Of a stretch of DNA of 64,000 nt, positions 38,068 to 47,031 are shown piece after piece. Location of the stretch: the NCBI RefSeq assembly GCF_003999975.1, contig NZ_RJAC01000011.1, positions 124,001 through 188,000 on the forward strand. Reading direction: 5' to 3'. Position 1 is the stretch's first letter, and the number at the start of each line of letters is the position of its first letter. The position numbers and the translations under genes were made by a program. The notes under the pieces were generated by a model. That model saw only the letters and a program-made list of their open reading frames with translations. It did no database searches and had not been told where the DNA came from. Source of the stretch: Actinoplanes solisilvae (GTDB lineage Bacteria; Actinomycetota; Actinomycetes; Mycobacteriales; Micromonosporaceae).

Positions 38068-38739
38068 ATGGAGCGCAGAACCCACGCCTGGCGAATCGAA
38101 CAGCGCGAGTACGACCGCCAGGAATCACGGCGGGGCCGGCGGCACGCGTTCACGAGTCTGGTGCCGCAGCGGACGGCGCTCGTGGTCGTCGACATGGTGC
38201 CGTTCTTCGTGAAGGAGAACGAATACACGTTCGGGATCGTCCCGAACATCTCGCGACTGGCCGGCAGCTTGCGGGCGGCCGGGGGCACCGTGGTGTGGGT
38301 GTTGCCGGGCGCGACCGAGCCGACGCCGGTCGATGAGGAGTTCTTCGGCGTGGAACACGCGAAGGTCTTCGCGAACAGCGGCGGTGAGGGGTCGCTGAGG
38401 GAACGGCTGTGGCACGAGTTCGAGGTGAGCGACGCCGACCTGATCGTGGAGAAGACGGCGACCAGCGCGTTCTTCCCGGGCTTCTCGCCGCTGCCCGAAC
38501 TGTTGACGGAGCGCGGCATCGACACGGTCTTGATCACCGGAACGGTGACCAACGTCTGCTGCGAGGCGTCGGCGCGGGACGCGGGCACGCTGGGCTTCCG
38601 GGTCGTGATGGTCGCGGACGCCAACTCGGCCCGCCGCGACGAGGACCACAACGCGACGCTCTACACGATCTACCGCACTTACGGCGACGTCCGCACCACC
38701 GACGAGGTGGTCTCGCTCGTGGAAAACCCCGCGACCTGA
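38068..38739 (+). CDS. Isochorismatase-like cysteine hydrolase
   Basis: Member of the isochorismatase/nicotinamidase/N-carbamoylsarcosine hydrolase superfamily. Triad: D in ALVVVDMVPFF, K in IVEKTATSAF, and nucleophile about C164 in GTVTNVCCEASARDAG, preceded by the cis-peptide region. A basic N-terminal extension of about 30 residues (MERRTHAWRIEQREYDRQES) precedes the fold. 223 residues. The substrate is unknown; no siderophore or NAD salvage gene is next to it. Followed closely by a methyltransferase. Confidence 0.88.
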   Translation: MERRTHAWRIEQREYDRQESRRGRRHAFTSLVPQRTALVVVDMVPFFVKENEYTFGIVPNISRLAGSLRAAGGTVVWVLPGATEPTPVDEEFFGVEHAKVFANSGGEGSLRERLWHEFEVSDADLIVEKTATSAFFPGFSPLPELLTERGIDTVLITGTVTNVCCEASARDAGTLGFRVVMVADANSARRDEDHNATLYTIYRTYGDVRTTDEVVSLVENPAT

Positions 38740-38766
38740 GAACGCGGACGTGTGAGGATCGGTGGT

Positions 38767-39528
38767 GTGTCTGAACGCGCATTGAGCTTCGGGGCCATGG
38801 CCGAGGCGTACGAGCGGTATCGCCGGGGCTATCCCGAGGAGCTCTTCGAAGCGGTGATCGCCTATGCGGGCCGTCCGGTGCACACCGCCCTCGAGATCGG
38901 CGCGGGTACGGGCAAGGCCACCCGCCTGTTCGCCGGCCGGGGAATCGCGATCACCGCGACCGACCCCGACCCGGACATGCTCGCCGAATTGCGCGAGCAC
39001 GTCCCGGCGGAGGTCCGCACCGAGCGGGCCGCCTTCGAAGACCTGCCGACCGGGAACAGCTACGGCCTGGTCTATTCGGCGGCCGCGCTGCACTGGACGA
39101 GGCCCGAGGGGAGATGGGACCGCATGGCCGCGCTCGTCGAGCCGGGCGGCGTGTTCACCAACTTCGGCGGCCCGGTCCAGCTCGCCGACCCCACGATCGA
39201 CGACGCCGTGCGGACAGCCCGTGCCCCGTTCCTGGCCGGTGACGATTTCCCCTCGCCCGATGGCACCCCGCCCGAGCAGGCGATGCAGTGGCCCGGCACG
39301 GAACTCGAGAACGACGAGCGGTTCACCGACGTCCGCCAGTTCACGATCGAGCGCCGCCTCACGATGGCCGCCGACGACTTCGTGGGCCACCTCTCCACGG
39401 TCTCGGCCTATCTCGAGCTGCCGCCCTCGACGCGCGAGCAGGTCTATGCCCGCATCCGCGAGGTGCTGCCGGAAACCGTCGACATCAACGCTGACATCGT
39501 CGTTCACCTGGCCCGACGGGCTGGCTGA
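38767..39528 (+). CDS. Class I SAM-dependent methyltransferase
   Basis: Small-molecule methyltransferase of unknown substrate, about 253 residues. SAM motif I ALEIGAGTGKATRLFA, motif II ITATDPDPDMLAEL, and SAAALHWTRPEGRWDRMAALVEPGG. YERYRRGYPEELF near the start is typical of the subfamily. GTG 38767 is preferred, with GAGGAT eight bases upstream; GTG 38752 is possible but has no site. Confidence 0.88.
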   Translation: MSERALSFGAMAEAYERYRRGYPEELFEAVIAYAGRPVHTALEIGAGTGKATRLFAGRGIAITATDPDPDMLAELREHVPAEVRTERAAFEDLPTGNSYGLVYSAAALHWTRPEGRWDRMAALVEPGGVFTNFGGPVQLADPTIDDAVRTARAPFLAGDDFPSPDGTPPEQAMQWPGTELENDERFTDVRQFTIERRLTMAADDFVGHLSTVSAYLELPPSTREQVYARIREVLPETVDINADIVVHLARRAG

Positions 39529-39553
39529 CCGATCCGGCCGCGCCGATTCTCCG

Positions 39554-40312
39554 TCATGACACATCGCGGCGTCCGAGGGCGAGAGCACCGGCCACGAGCG
39601 CGACGATCATGTAGCCGGCCAGCACGACAACCGCACCCGGGCGGGACAGCAGATAGGGATGGTCGGCGCCCGTGATCTGGGGTGTCAGGTTGGGCAGGAG
39701 AACCGTGGCCAGCCGCAGATGCCAGACCGTCGGCAGGAAGTGGGCCAGGGTCGGCGCGACCAGGATCAGTCCACCGAGGGTCAGCAGGGTCGCGGCCGTC
39801 GACCGCAGGACAGCGCCCAAGCCGACACCGACAACGCTCGTGACCGCGACGACCAGGGCGGTGCAGCCGATGGTCGGCAGGGCATCTGTCCACTCGGGCC
39901 AGGGGTTGAGGGGCGGCGGACGATCGCCCAGCAGCAGCCTCGCGCCGATGAAGGAGAGCAGCGCGAAGGCACCGCCCGCGAGCAAGCCGATCGCGCCGCT
40001 GACCGCGGCCTTGGAGGCAAGTAGCAGCCGCCGGTGAGGAACCGCGAGCAGGCCGGGATCGGGCGAGCCGGTGATCGACAGAGCGCCGATGGCCCCGATG
40101 AAGAACATGACGAACGGCATGATGACCACCGTCGGGTCGGCCGTCTCGAAATTCGCCTGCTCGGCCGTGGTCGCCGCGTCGAACGCCTGGATCAGCAGGA
40201 ACAGCAGCGTCATGCCGAGCAGCGTGGCCGCGGCGGCCGCGACCAGGAAGGCGGAGGTCGACCGCACCGTGCGCAACTTCAGCCACTCGGCGGCCATCAC
40301 ATCGGTGCTCAT
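39554..40312 (-). CDS. ABC exporter permease
   Basis: 252 residues, six predicted membrane helices (for example AFLVAAAAATLLGMTLLFLL, VIMPFVMFFIGAIGALSI, VVVLAGYMIVALVAGALAL). An N-terminal amphipathic MAAEWLKLRTVRS is typical of ABC-2 type permeases of bacteriocin, antibiotic or lantibiotic export. ATGA overlap with the ATPase gene. Substrate unknown. Confidence 0.87.
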   Translation of the reverse strand: MSTDVMAAEWLKLRTVRSTSAFLVAAAAATLLGMTLLFLLIQAFDAATTAEQANFETADPTVVIMPFVMFFIGAIGALSITGSPDPGLLAVPHRRLLLASKAAVSGAIGLLAGGAFALLSFIGARLLLGDRPPPLNPWPEWTDALPTIGCTALVVAVTSVVGVGLGAVLRSTAATLLTLGGLILVAPTLAHFLPTVWHLRLATVLLPNLTPQITGADHPYLLSRPGAVVVLAGYMIVALVAGALALGRRDVS

Positions 40313-41004
40313 GCCGCCACCTCGCCCGTCATGGTCAGGTAGAAGTCTTCGAGGGATCGGGGTAGGGCCGCCACCGAGGTCTCGGCCAGGAGCCGGCCCT
40401 CGCCGATGATCAACACGTGGTCGACGGTGAGCGCGGCCTCGGACATCAGGTGGCTGGAGAGCAGAACTGTGCGGCCCTCGGCGGCCAGCGCGCGCAGGGT
40501 CGAACGGATCCACCGGATGCCCGCCGCGTCGAGGCCGTTGACGGGCTCGTCGAGGACGAGCACGGACGGGTCGCCGAGCAGGGCTGCGGCCAGGCCGAGG
40601 CGTTGCCGCATGCCGAGCGAGAACCCGCCGACCCGCTTGTGAGCCACGTCGGCCAGGCCGGTCTGGCTCAGGACCGTGGTCACGCGGGAACGGTCGATGC
40701 GGTTGCTGCGGGCCAGGCAGGCGAGATGGTGGAAGGCCGTGCGCCCCGGGTGGGCGGCACCGGCGTCGAGCACCGCGCCGACCGTGTGGAGTGGACGGTC
40801 GATCTGGTCGTAGCGCCGGCCGTCGATCAGCGCCTCGCCCGAGTCGGCGTGGTGCAGGGCCAGGAGGATGCGCAGGGCAGTGGACTTGCCCGCGCCGTTG
40901 GCGCCGAGGAAGCCGGTCACCACGCCTGGGCGGGCGTCGAACGACAGGCCGTCGAGTGCTCTTGTCGACCCGTAGGTCTTGGTCAGGTCTCGCACCGAAA
41001 TCAT
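40309..41004 (-). CDS. ABC exporter ATP-binding protein
   Basis: 231-residue ATPase of DrrA/BcrA type: Walker A GANGAGKST, signature FSLGMRQRL, Walker B VLVLDEPVNGLD, H-loop SSHLMSE. First gene of the exporter pair and divergent from a histidine kinase-response regulator pair 88 bases away, which may regulate it. Confidence 0.92.
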   Translation of the reverse strand: MISVRDLTKTYGSTRALDGLSFDARPGVVTGFLGANGAGKSTALRILLALHHADSGEALIDGRRYDQIDRPLHTVGAVLDAGAAHPGRTAFHHLACLARSNRIDRSRVTTVLSQTGLADVAHKRVGGFSLGMRQRLGLAAALLGDPSVLVLDEPVNGLDAAGIRWIRSTLRALAAEGRTVLLSSHLMSEAALTVDHVLIIGEGRLLAETSVAALPRSLEDFYLTMTGEVAA

Positions 41005-41078
41005 GCCGACGATGTTTCACCGGCGATGCGGTCGCTGTCGTCATACCAGGGTCAGACGCGCAGCGGCCGCCGCGCCGA

Positions 41079-41084
41079 TAGCGT
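41079..41084 (+). promoter_or_regulatory. Leaderless -10 of the sensor kinase gene
   Basis: TAGCGT, then seven bases, then GTG 41092; no ribosome site. Supports the chosen kinase start over GTG 41083. Confidence 0.4.
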
Positions 41085-41091
41085 GGGGTGC

Positions 41092-42237
41092 GTGAGAATC
41101 AGCGCCATCGTGGACCTGACGGCAGCCCTCGGGCTGACGTTGCTGGCCGCCTTCGCCACCCTCGACCCGCCCGGTCCGGCCTTCACCGGCCCGACGTGGG
41201 TGGTGTGGCTGGCCGCGGCCGCCGCGGCGCTCCCGATCGCGATCCGTCGCCGGTGGCCGCTCCCGGTTCTCGGTGGGGTCCTTCTCGCCACGGCGGCGGC
41301 GACGGCCTTCGGGGTCGTCGGCCCCGGCGTCATCTGGGTGGCCTTCGTCCCGGCCGCGATCGCTCTCTATTCGGCGGCCACGGCGACCGGTCAGGTGGTC
41401 TCGGCGCTCGCCCTGGCCGCCACGGTGGCCGTCCCGGTGAGCACGATCCCCTGGCTCTATCACCACGCCGGCATCTCTCCGGCCGACTCCCCGGCCAGCG
41501 AGGCTCCACTGTGGTGGCAGGTCGAGTCCGGCATGACCGCCGTCATCGTGACGGCCGCCTGGGTGACCGGCCGCGTCGTCCGGTGGCGGCGCGCGGTCCG
41601 CGACGAGCTCGCGCGCCGGGCGGTCTCCGCCGAGCGGCTGCGCATCGCCCGGGAACTGCACGACATCGTGGGTCACAGCCTAGGACTGATCGCTTTGAAG
41701 GCCACCATCGCCAACCATGTCGCCGACGATCGCCCGGCCGAGGCGCGAGCCGCCCTGACGACCATCGAGGAGACCAGCCGGGCGGCGCTCGCCGAGACCC
41801 GGCGGCTGCTCGGCGTGCTGCGCGACTATGACGACGACGAGCGCGGCGATCCGGCGGGTGAGCTGGCCCCCGCGCCCGGAACGGCCGATCTGGGCAGTCT
41901 GGCCGAGCGGCTGCGGTCCTCGGGCATGCGGGTCGAGATGGTCGTCGACGGCGTCTACGCCCTGCCGCCCGCTCTCGACCTCACCGTTTACCGCATCGTT
42001 CAGGAGGCGCTCACCAACGTGCTGAAGCATGCGAACGCCGCGGGCTGCCACGTGACGGTCCGGGCCGATGACGACGCCGTGCGCATCGAGGTGAACGACG
42101 ACGGGCGCGGCGGTGGTGGGCACGGGCTGGTCGGCATGCGCGAGCGCGTGTCGATGTACGGCGGCACCCTGACCACCGGTCCGCAGGCCGAGGGCGGCTA
42201 CCGGGTGGTCGCCGAGATTCCTTTGGAGGGCCGATGA
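41092..42237 (+). CDS. Sensor histidine kinase, NarL-system type
   Basis: 381 residues. Four to five membrane helices (about residues 1-160) with a short outside loop rich in Pro/Ser, then the HisKA_3 dimerisation helix RIARELHDIVGHSLGLIALK with the phospho-His, and an HATPase (YRIVQEALTNVLKHANAAG, DDGRGGGGHGLVGMRERV). The lack of a large extracellular domain suggests sensing within the membrane, as in drug-sensing kinases beside exporters. Coupled to the regulator by an ATGA overlap. Confidence 0.92.
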   Translation: MRISAIVDLTAALGLTLLAAFATLDPPGPAFTGPTWVVWLAAAAAALPIAIRRRWPLPVLGGVLLATAAATAFGVVGPGVIWVAFVPAAIALYSAATATGQVVSALALAATVAVPVSTIPWLYHHAGISPADSPASEAPLWWQVESGMTAVIVTAAWVTGRVVRWRRAVRDELARRAVSAERLRIARELHDIVGHSLGLIALKATIANHVADDRPAEARAALTTIEETSRAALAETRRLLGVLRDYDDDERGDPAGELAPAPGTADLGSLAERLRSSGMRVEMVVDGVYALPPALDLTVYRIVQEALTNVLKHANAAGCHVTVRADDDAVRIEVNDDGRGGGGHGLVGMRERVSMYGGTLTTGPQAEGGYRVVAEIPLEGR

Positions 42238-42869
42238 CGTCCGTCCTGCTCGCCGACGATCACGCCCTCATCCGGGAAAGCTTCCGCACGTTGCTCGAGT
42301 CGTCGTCCGATCTCATCGTGGCCGGCGAGGCCGCCACCGGCGCCGAGGCGGTGCGGCTGGTCCGCGAGTTGCGGCCCGACGTCGTGCTGATGGACATCCG
42401 CATGCCCGAGATGGACGGCATCGAGGCGACCCGCCAGATCTGCGCCGAGTCGTCGTCGCGGGTTCTCATCCTGACGACGTTCGACCTCGACGAATACGTC
42501 TACGGCGCGTTGCTGGCCGGGGCCAGCGGCTTCCTGATCAAGGCCGCGACGGCGGCCGAGCTGCTGGCCGGGATCCGTGCGGTGGCGTCCGGCGAGGCGC
42601 TGCCGGCGTCGCGGGCGGCGCGGCGGCTGATCGCCAAGTTCGCCGAGGAGAGCGGTTCGGGCCTGAGGTCCGTCACCGAGCGGGAGAAAGAGGTGCTGAT
42701 CCTGATCGCGCGGGGCCTGAGCAACACCGAGATCGCACAGAAGCTGTTCGTCGGGGTGGGGACGGTCAAGACCCACATCAGCCGCCTGCTCAAGAAGCTC
42801 GACGCACGTGACCGGGCGCAACTTGTGATCATCGCTTACGAGACGGGGGTGGTGGCCACGCAGCGGTAG
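42234..42869 (+). CDS. NarL/LuxR-type response regulator
   Basis: 211 residues. Receiver with ADDHALIRESFRTLLE, phospho-Asp in VLMDIRMPEMDG, T in ILTTFDLDEYVYGALLAG and K in FLIKAA. C-terminal HTH LTEREKEVLILIARGLSNTE with VGTVKTHISRLLKKL. Partner of the adjacent kinase; the divergent ABC exporter is the likely target. Confidence 0.94.
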   Translation: MTSVLLADDHALIRESFRTLLESSSDLIVAGEAATGAEAVRLVRELRPDVVLMDIRMPEMDGIEATRQICAESSSRVLILTTFDLDEYVYGALLAGASGFLIKAATAAELLAGIRAVASGEALPASRAARRLIAKFAEESGSGLRSVTEREKEVLILIARGLSNTEIAQKLFVGVGTVKTHISRLLKKLDARDRAQLVIIAYETGVVATQR

Positions 42870-42912
42870 AGATCACGTCCGCGGTGGCCGCCGTTCGTGA
42901 CAGGGTGAACGG

Positions 42913-43920
42913 GTGACGTCGCGACCGCTGCGGAAACTGGGCTTCCTGACCATCGGGCTGTTCGACTCCGACGATCCCCGGCCGGGCCACGAATCCACCC
43001 TCGAGATCATCAAGCTGGGGGAGGACCTGGGGTTCGACAGTGCCTGGGTGCGTCACCGGCACCTTCAGTACGGCATCTCGTCGCCGGTCGCCGTGCTGGC
43101 CGCGGCCACGCAGCGTACGTCGAGGATCGAACTGGGCACGGCGGTGATCCCGCTCGGGTGGGAGAACCCGTTGCGTCTCGCCGAAGACCTGGCGACCGTC
43201 GACGTGCTGTCGGGCGGGCGGCTCAACCCGGGGCTGAGCGTGGGCCTGCCGATGAACTACGACGCCGTCAAGGAAGCCCTCTACCCCGACACCACCGAAG
43301 ACTTCAGCTACCACCGGGTCGAGCGGCTGCTCGGTTTCGTCCGGGGCGACAAGGCCAGCGACCTCAGCGGTGCACAGGGCGTCGTCGAGGTCTTCTCCGA
43401 CCGGGTCGAGCCGCACTCACCGGGCCTGATCAAGCGGATGTGGTACGGCGGAGCCAGCCTGCGGTCGGCGCAATGGGCCGGCGAGCACGGCATGAACTTC
43501 CTGACCAGCAGCGTCGTCAAGGCCGAGGAGTCCGGCGACTTCGCCGAGATCCAGTCGTCGCACATCCGCACGTTCCGCGCCCACCACCCCGACCGCGAGC
43601 ATGCGCGCGTGTCCCAGGGCCTCGTCGTCATCCCGACCGATTCGGCGACCCCCGAGCAGAAGGCCAAATACCGGGCCTACGTCGACAAGCGCACTCCCCG
43701 CACGACCGAGCCCCAAGGCCCCGCCCGCATGCTCTTCTCCCGCGACTACGTCGGCAGCTCGGCCGAGATCGCCGAACAGTTGCTCGCTCACGCCGCGTTC
43801 CAGCAGGTCGACGAGGTGGCGTTCGCGCTGCCGTTCAGCTTCGAACACCCCGACTACGTGCAGATCCTCACCGACATCGCCGGCCATCTCGGTCCCGCCC
43901 TCGGTTGGAAGCCTGTCTAG
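42913..43920 (+). CDS. Luciferase-like flavin-dependent oxidoreductase
   Basis: TIM-barrel LLM-class enzyme, 335 residues, using reduced F420 or FMN. LGFLTIGLFDSD, ESTLEIIKLGEDLGFDSAWV, SPVAVLAAATQRTSRIELGT and LAEDLATVDVLSGGRLNPGL are family landmarks. The C-terminal part EIAEQLLAHAAFQQVDEVAF closes the barrel. The cofactor cannot be settled from motifs; Actinobacteria use F420 widely. GTG start, with a poor ribosome site. Stands alone. Confidence 0.88.
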   Translation: MTSRPLRKLGFLTIGLFDSDDPRPGHESTLEIIKLGEDLGFDSAWVRHRHLQYGISSPVAVLAAATQRTSRIELGTAVIPLGWENPLRLAEDLATVDVLSGGRLNPGLSVGLPMNYDAVKEALYPDTTEDFSYHRVERLLGFVRGDKASDLSGAQGVVEVFSDRVEPHSPGLIKRMWYGGASLRSAQWAGEHGMNFLTSSVVKAEESGDFAEIQSSHIRTFRAHHPDREHARVSQGLVVIPTDSATPEQKAKYRAYVDKRTPRTTEPQGPARMLFSRDYVGSSAEIAEQLLAHAAFQQVDEVAFALPFSFEHPDYVQILTDIAGHLGPALGWKPV

Positions 43921-43982
43921 GTAGTGCCAGCACCACCCTGAACCGGCTGGCTGGCTTTACCGACACTGAGCCCGCGGCTGAA

Positions 43983-43988
43983 TAGCGT
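43983..43988 (+). promoter_or_regulatory. Leaderless -10 of the ABC-FtsX pair
   Basis: TAGCGT, seven bases, ATG 43996, with no SD-like sequence between them. Confidence 0.4.
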
Positions 43989-43995
43989 TCTGGTC

Positions 43996-44739
43996 ATGAC
44001 GACGACGATGACACGGGCCGCGGCGGCCGTGACGCTGCACGGGGTGAGCCGGGTCTTCGGCCGGGGCCCGGCGGCGGTCCGCGCCGTCGACGACGTGACC
44101 CTCGAGTTCCCGCGCGGCGGCTGGACGGCCGTGATGGGCCCCTCCGGCTCCGGCAAGTCCACGCTGCTGCACTGCGCGGCCGGTCTCGAACGGGTCGACA
44201 CCGGTCGGGTGATGCTGGGCGACACCGACCTCACCGGGGCCGGCGACGCCGATCTGACCGCGCTGCGCCGCACCCGCATCGGTTTCGTGTTCCAGAGCTT
44301 CAACCTCATCGGAGCCCTCACCGCCGAGCAGAATGTGGCCCTGCCGCTGCGGCTGGCCGGCAGCCGCCCGTCCCGCTCGATCGTTCGCTCCACTCTCGAC
44401 GCCGTGGGTCTGGCCGACCGGGCCCGGCACAAGCCGCGCGAGCTCTCCGGTGGGCAGCAGCAGCGGGTGGCGATCGCCCGCGCTATGGTGACCAGACCTG
44501 AGGTGCTCTTCGCCGACGAACCCACCGGCGCGCTCGACTCCACCGCCGCCCGTACGGTCCTCGGCCTGATGCGCGCGATGGCCGACGCCGGTCAGAGCAT
44601 CGTCATGGTCACCCACGACCCGGGCGCGGCGGCCCACGCCGACGCGGTCGTCTTCCTGCGCGACGGCCGGGTGGTCGACCGGCTCGCCGGGGCGGGCGCG
44701 CGTGAGGTCGCCGACCGGCTCGCCGCCTGGGAGCGTTGA
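43996..44739 (+). CDS. MacB/LolD-type ABC ATP-binding protein
   Basis: 247 residues. Walker A MGPSGSGKSTLLHCAAGLE, Q-loop VFQSFNLIGALTAEQNV, signature LSGGQQQRVAIARAMV, Walker B VLFADEPTGALDS, H-loop MVTHDPGAA. The DEPTGALDS form and the RTRIGFVFQSFNL context define the mechanotransmission class working with FtsX-like permeases, here encoded next. Probable role: efflux or cell-envelope transport, antimicrobial resistance type. Confidence 0.93.
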   Translation: MTTTMTRAAAAVTLHGVSRVFGRGPAAVRAVDDVTLEFPRGGWTAVMGPSGSGKSTLLHCAAGLERVDTGRVMLGDTDLTGAGDADLTALRRTRIGFVFQSFNLIGALTAEQNVALPLRLAGSRPSRSIVRSTLDAVGLADRARHKPRELSGGQQQRVAIARAMVTRPEVLFADEPTGALDSTAARTVLGLMRAMADAGQSIVMVTHDPGAAAHADAVVFLRDGRVVDRLAGAGAREVADRLAAWER

Positions 44740-44740
44740 G

Positions 44741-46633
44741 ATGCTGGGCATGAGCCGGGCCGGCCTGGCCGAACGCTGGACCCTCTTCGTCGGCGCGCTG
44801 CTCTCCGTCACCCTCGGGGTGGCGCTGGTGCAGTCGTCCCTGCTGCTGCTCATCACGGCGGCCACCCTCGACCCGCCGGCCGGTCTCAGCGCCGCCGCCC
44901 GCCTGCAGTTCGCCGACGGCACGAGCGCCGCGGTCGCGATGCTCGGCGTCGTCCTCGGCGGGGCGGTCTTCCTGGCCGGTTTCATCATCAGCTCGACGTT
45001 CGCGTTCACCGTCGACCAGCGCCGCCGCGACCTGGCCCTGCTTCGCCTGGTGGGCGGCAGCCGTGGCCAGGTGCGCCGCCTGCTGCTGGGCGAGGCGCTG
45101 CTGCTCGGCCTGGCCGGCGCGGGTCTAGGCGTTCCGGCCGGGCTCGGGGTGATGGCCGTGCAGGCGTGGCTGATGCGCCGCTTCGAGTTCGTGCCCGAGG
45201 GTTTCGCCGGGCAGTGGCGCATGTGGATTCTCGGAGTCTCCGTAGGCACGGGCGTCGTGCTCGCCGTGGCCGGGGTGCTGGTCGCCGCCCGGCGCGCCGC
45301 GCGGGTGCGGCCGCTGGAGGCGCTGCGCGAGAGCGGTCCGGCGGCCCGGGTGATGACGGCCGGGCGCTGGATCGCCGGGCTGCTGTTCTTCGGTGGCGCG
45401 CTGGCGCTGGTCATCGTGGCGCCGCACGGCGGCCCGGCCGGTGGTCAGGCGATGGCGATGAACGTGGCGATGCCCGCCGCGGTGGCCGTGGTGGCGTTCG
45501 CTCCGCTGCTGGTGCCGTTGCTCGCCCGGCTCATGCCGTTCGGCGGCGGGGTGCCGTCGTCGCTGGCCCGGGCCAGTCTGCGCGACGCCCGGCGACGGTC
45601 GGCCTCGGTCGCCGCGCCGCTGATCGTGCTGGTCGCGCTCGTGGTCGGCAACACCGGCGCCGGCGCGTCGTTCACCGCCAGCGGCATCGACGAGCTGGCC
45701 CGCTCGACCCACGCTGACCTGGTGATCGAGGCGACCGGTCCGGTCGGGCCGGCGATCGCGAAGGTGCCGGGCGTCGCACGCGCGTCGACCGAGCTGTCGC
45801 TGCCGGCCGAGCTGACCACCGGTTCCGGCGACGAACGAGAGACCGAGACGGTGACCGCCCTGGTGATCGACCCCACGGCGTACGCCGCTGTGCACGGTAC
45901 GGCGGTGTCACTGCAGGGGCGTGCCGTGGCGGCCGGGCCCGGCGGCGAGGTGCCGAAACGCGGCGAGGTGCGGGTGCGGCTGCCCGAGAGCGACCTCGGC
46001 TCGCTGCCCGTGGTGGCGTCGGTGCCCGAGACCATGACCGGTGGCGCGAGCCTGCTGCTGCCACCCGGCCTGGTGCCCGCCGGCCAACTCGACGACGCGG
46101 CTGCGCGGTCATTCGTCTCGCTGGCCCCGGGGGCCGACCCCGCGGCCGTACGGGATGGCCTGTCACGGATCGGGAAGGTGTCGAGCCTCGACGAGTGGCT
46201 GCGCGCCGACGCCGCCGACCGCAGCTCGACCAACGACCGCATCATGCTGATCGTGCTCGGCCTGGGCGGTCTCTATGCCCTGCTCGGCGTGGTCAACGCG
46301 GTCGTGATCGGCGCGGCCACCCGGCGGCGCGAGTTCGCCGAGGCCCGCGTGACCGGGCTGACCCGCGGGCAGGTCGTCCGGGCCGCGCTGCTCGAGGCGT
46401 ACGCGGTGACCGGCGCGGCGCTGCTGCTGGGTGGCCTGGCCGCCGCCGCTGCCTTCATCGCCGTGCTCTCCACGACCTCGGCCGTGACCGGCGCCGCGAC
46501 GCTCGACCTGCCGTGGCCGCTGATCGGCGCGGTCGCCGCCGTCGGACTGACCGTCACCGGCCTGACCAGCCTGATCACGTCGTGGTCGGCCACCCGCCGC
46601 CCGCCGGTGACCCTGCTGGCCGTCCGCGAGTGA
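44741..46633 (+). CDS. FtsX-like ABC permease
   Basis: 630 residues with two FtsX domains. The first group of helices (about residues 15-190) includes FVGALLSVTLGVALVQSSLLLLI and the cytosolic QRRRDLALLRLVGGSRGQVRRLLLGE motif. The second (about 485-630) has the matching TRRREFAEARVTGLTRGQVVRAALLE. A large extracellular domain of about 200 residues lies between (FTASGIDELARS to SLDEWLRADA). ATG one base after the ATPase stop. Substrate unknown. Confidence 0.92.
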   Translation: MLGMSRAGLAERWTLFVGALLSVTLGVALVQSSLLLLITAATLDPPAGLSAAARLQFADGTSAAVAMLGVVLGGAVFLAGFIISSTFAFTVDQRRRDLALLRLVGGSRGQVRRLLLGEALLLGLAGAGLGVPAGLGVMAVQAWLMRRFEFVPEGFAGQWRMWILGVSVGTGVVLAVAGVLVAARRAARVRPLEALRESGPAARVMTAGRWIAGLLFFGGALALVIVAPHGGPAGGQAMAMNVAMPAAVAVVAFAPLLVPLLARLMPFGGGVPSSLARASLRDARRRSASVAAPLIVLVALVVGNTGAGASFTASGIDELARSTHADLVIEATGPVGPAIAKVPGVARASTELSLPAELTTGSGDERETETVTALVIDPTAYAAVHGTAVSLQGRAVAAGPGGEVPKRGEVRVRLPESDLGSLPVVASVPETMTGGASLLLPPGLVPAGQLDDAAARSFVSLAPGADPAAVRDGLSRIGKVSSLDEWLRADAADRSSTNDRIMLIVLGLGGLYALLGVVNAVVIGAATRRREFAEARVTGLTRGQVVRAALLEAYAVTGAALLLGGLAAAAAFIAVLSTTSAVTGAATLDLPWPLIGAVAAVGLTVTGLTSLITSWSATRRPPVTLLAVRE

Positions 46634-46850
46634 GAGCGGCCTTGGCGTTCGGCCTCGTCCGCGGTTTCGGCCCGTCCGGCGTCGCGCTCGTCGTCGGCGG
46701 CGCGCAGCAGGCTGAGCGCGAGCTGGCAGTGTTCCGGCGCGGCGTCGACGCCTCAGGCAGCCGATCGGCCGGGAAGCCGAGGGCCGCGGCGGCCACCCCC
46801 AGGGCGTACGCGGGGTCAGCGGGTTCGCCCACAAGAGACATCGTCGCTGG
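46634..46850 (-). pseudogene. Frameshifted gene remnant, possible
   Basis: The 398 bases between the FtsX permease and the next gene hold no intact frame, but the minus strand shows coding-like G/C third positions. One frame, from ATG near 46847, gives LVGEPADPAYALGVAAAALG. After a TGA the signal moves to another frame reading EHCQLALSLLRAADDERDAG and on towards the permease. Joined, they resemble a helical, TPR-like C-terminal piece. A single indel near 46745 would explain it. A sequencing error in a live gene is excluded only if no start and end are found; none was clear. Confidence 0.3.
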
Positions 46851-47031
46851 TAGTCCCGCCTCTATCCCGTGCAGCTGGGGGCTTCCGGACACCTTCCGGC
46901 CGTGCCGGCGGTGGCCGCAGCCTTGGGGTTGTGCTGGACGCTTCGGCCGGTGACGGGTCGACCACGGGCTGATCGAGATCCGGATATGGTAGACGGGCAT
47001 CGATCAGCGGAAATCGTGTGGAGGACTGGGC

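Noticed and set aside
40417..41091. Extended N-terminus of the histidine kinase
   Set aside because: The extra codons are antisense to the ABC ATPase gene; a -10 element and the first membrane helix fit a start at 41092.
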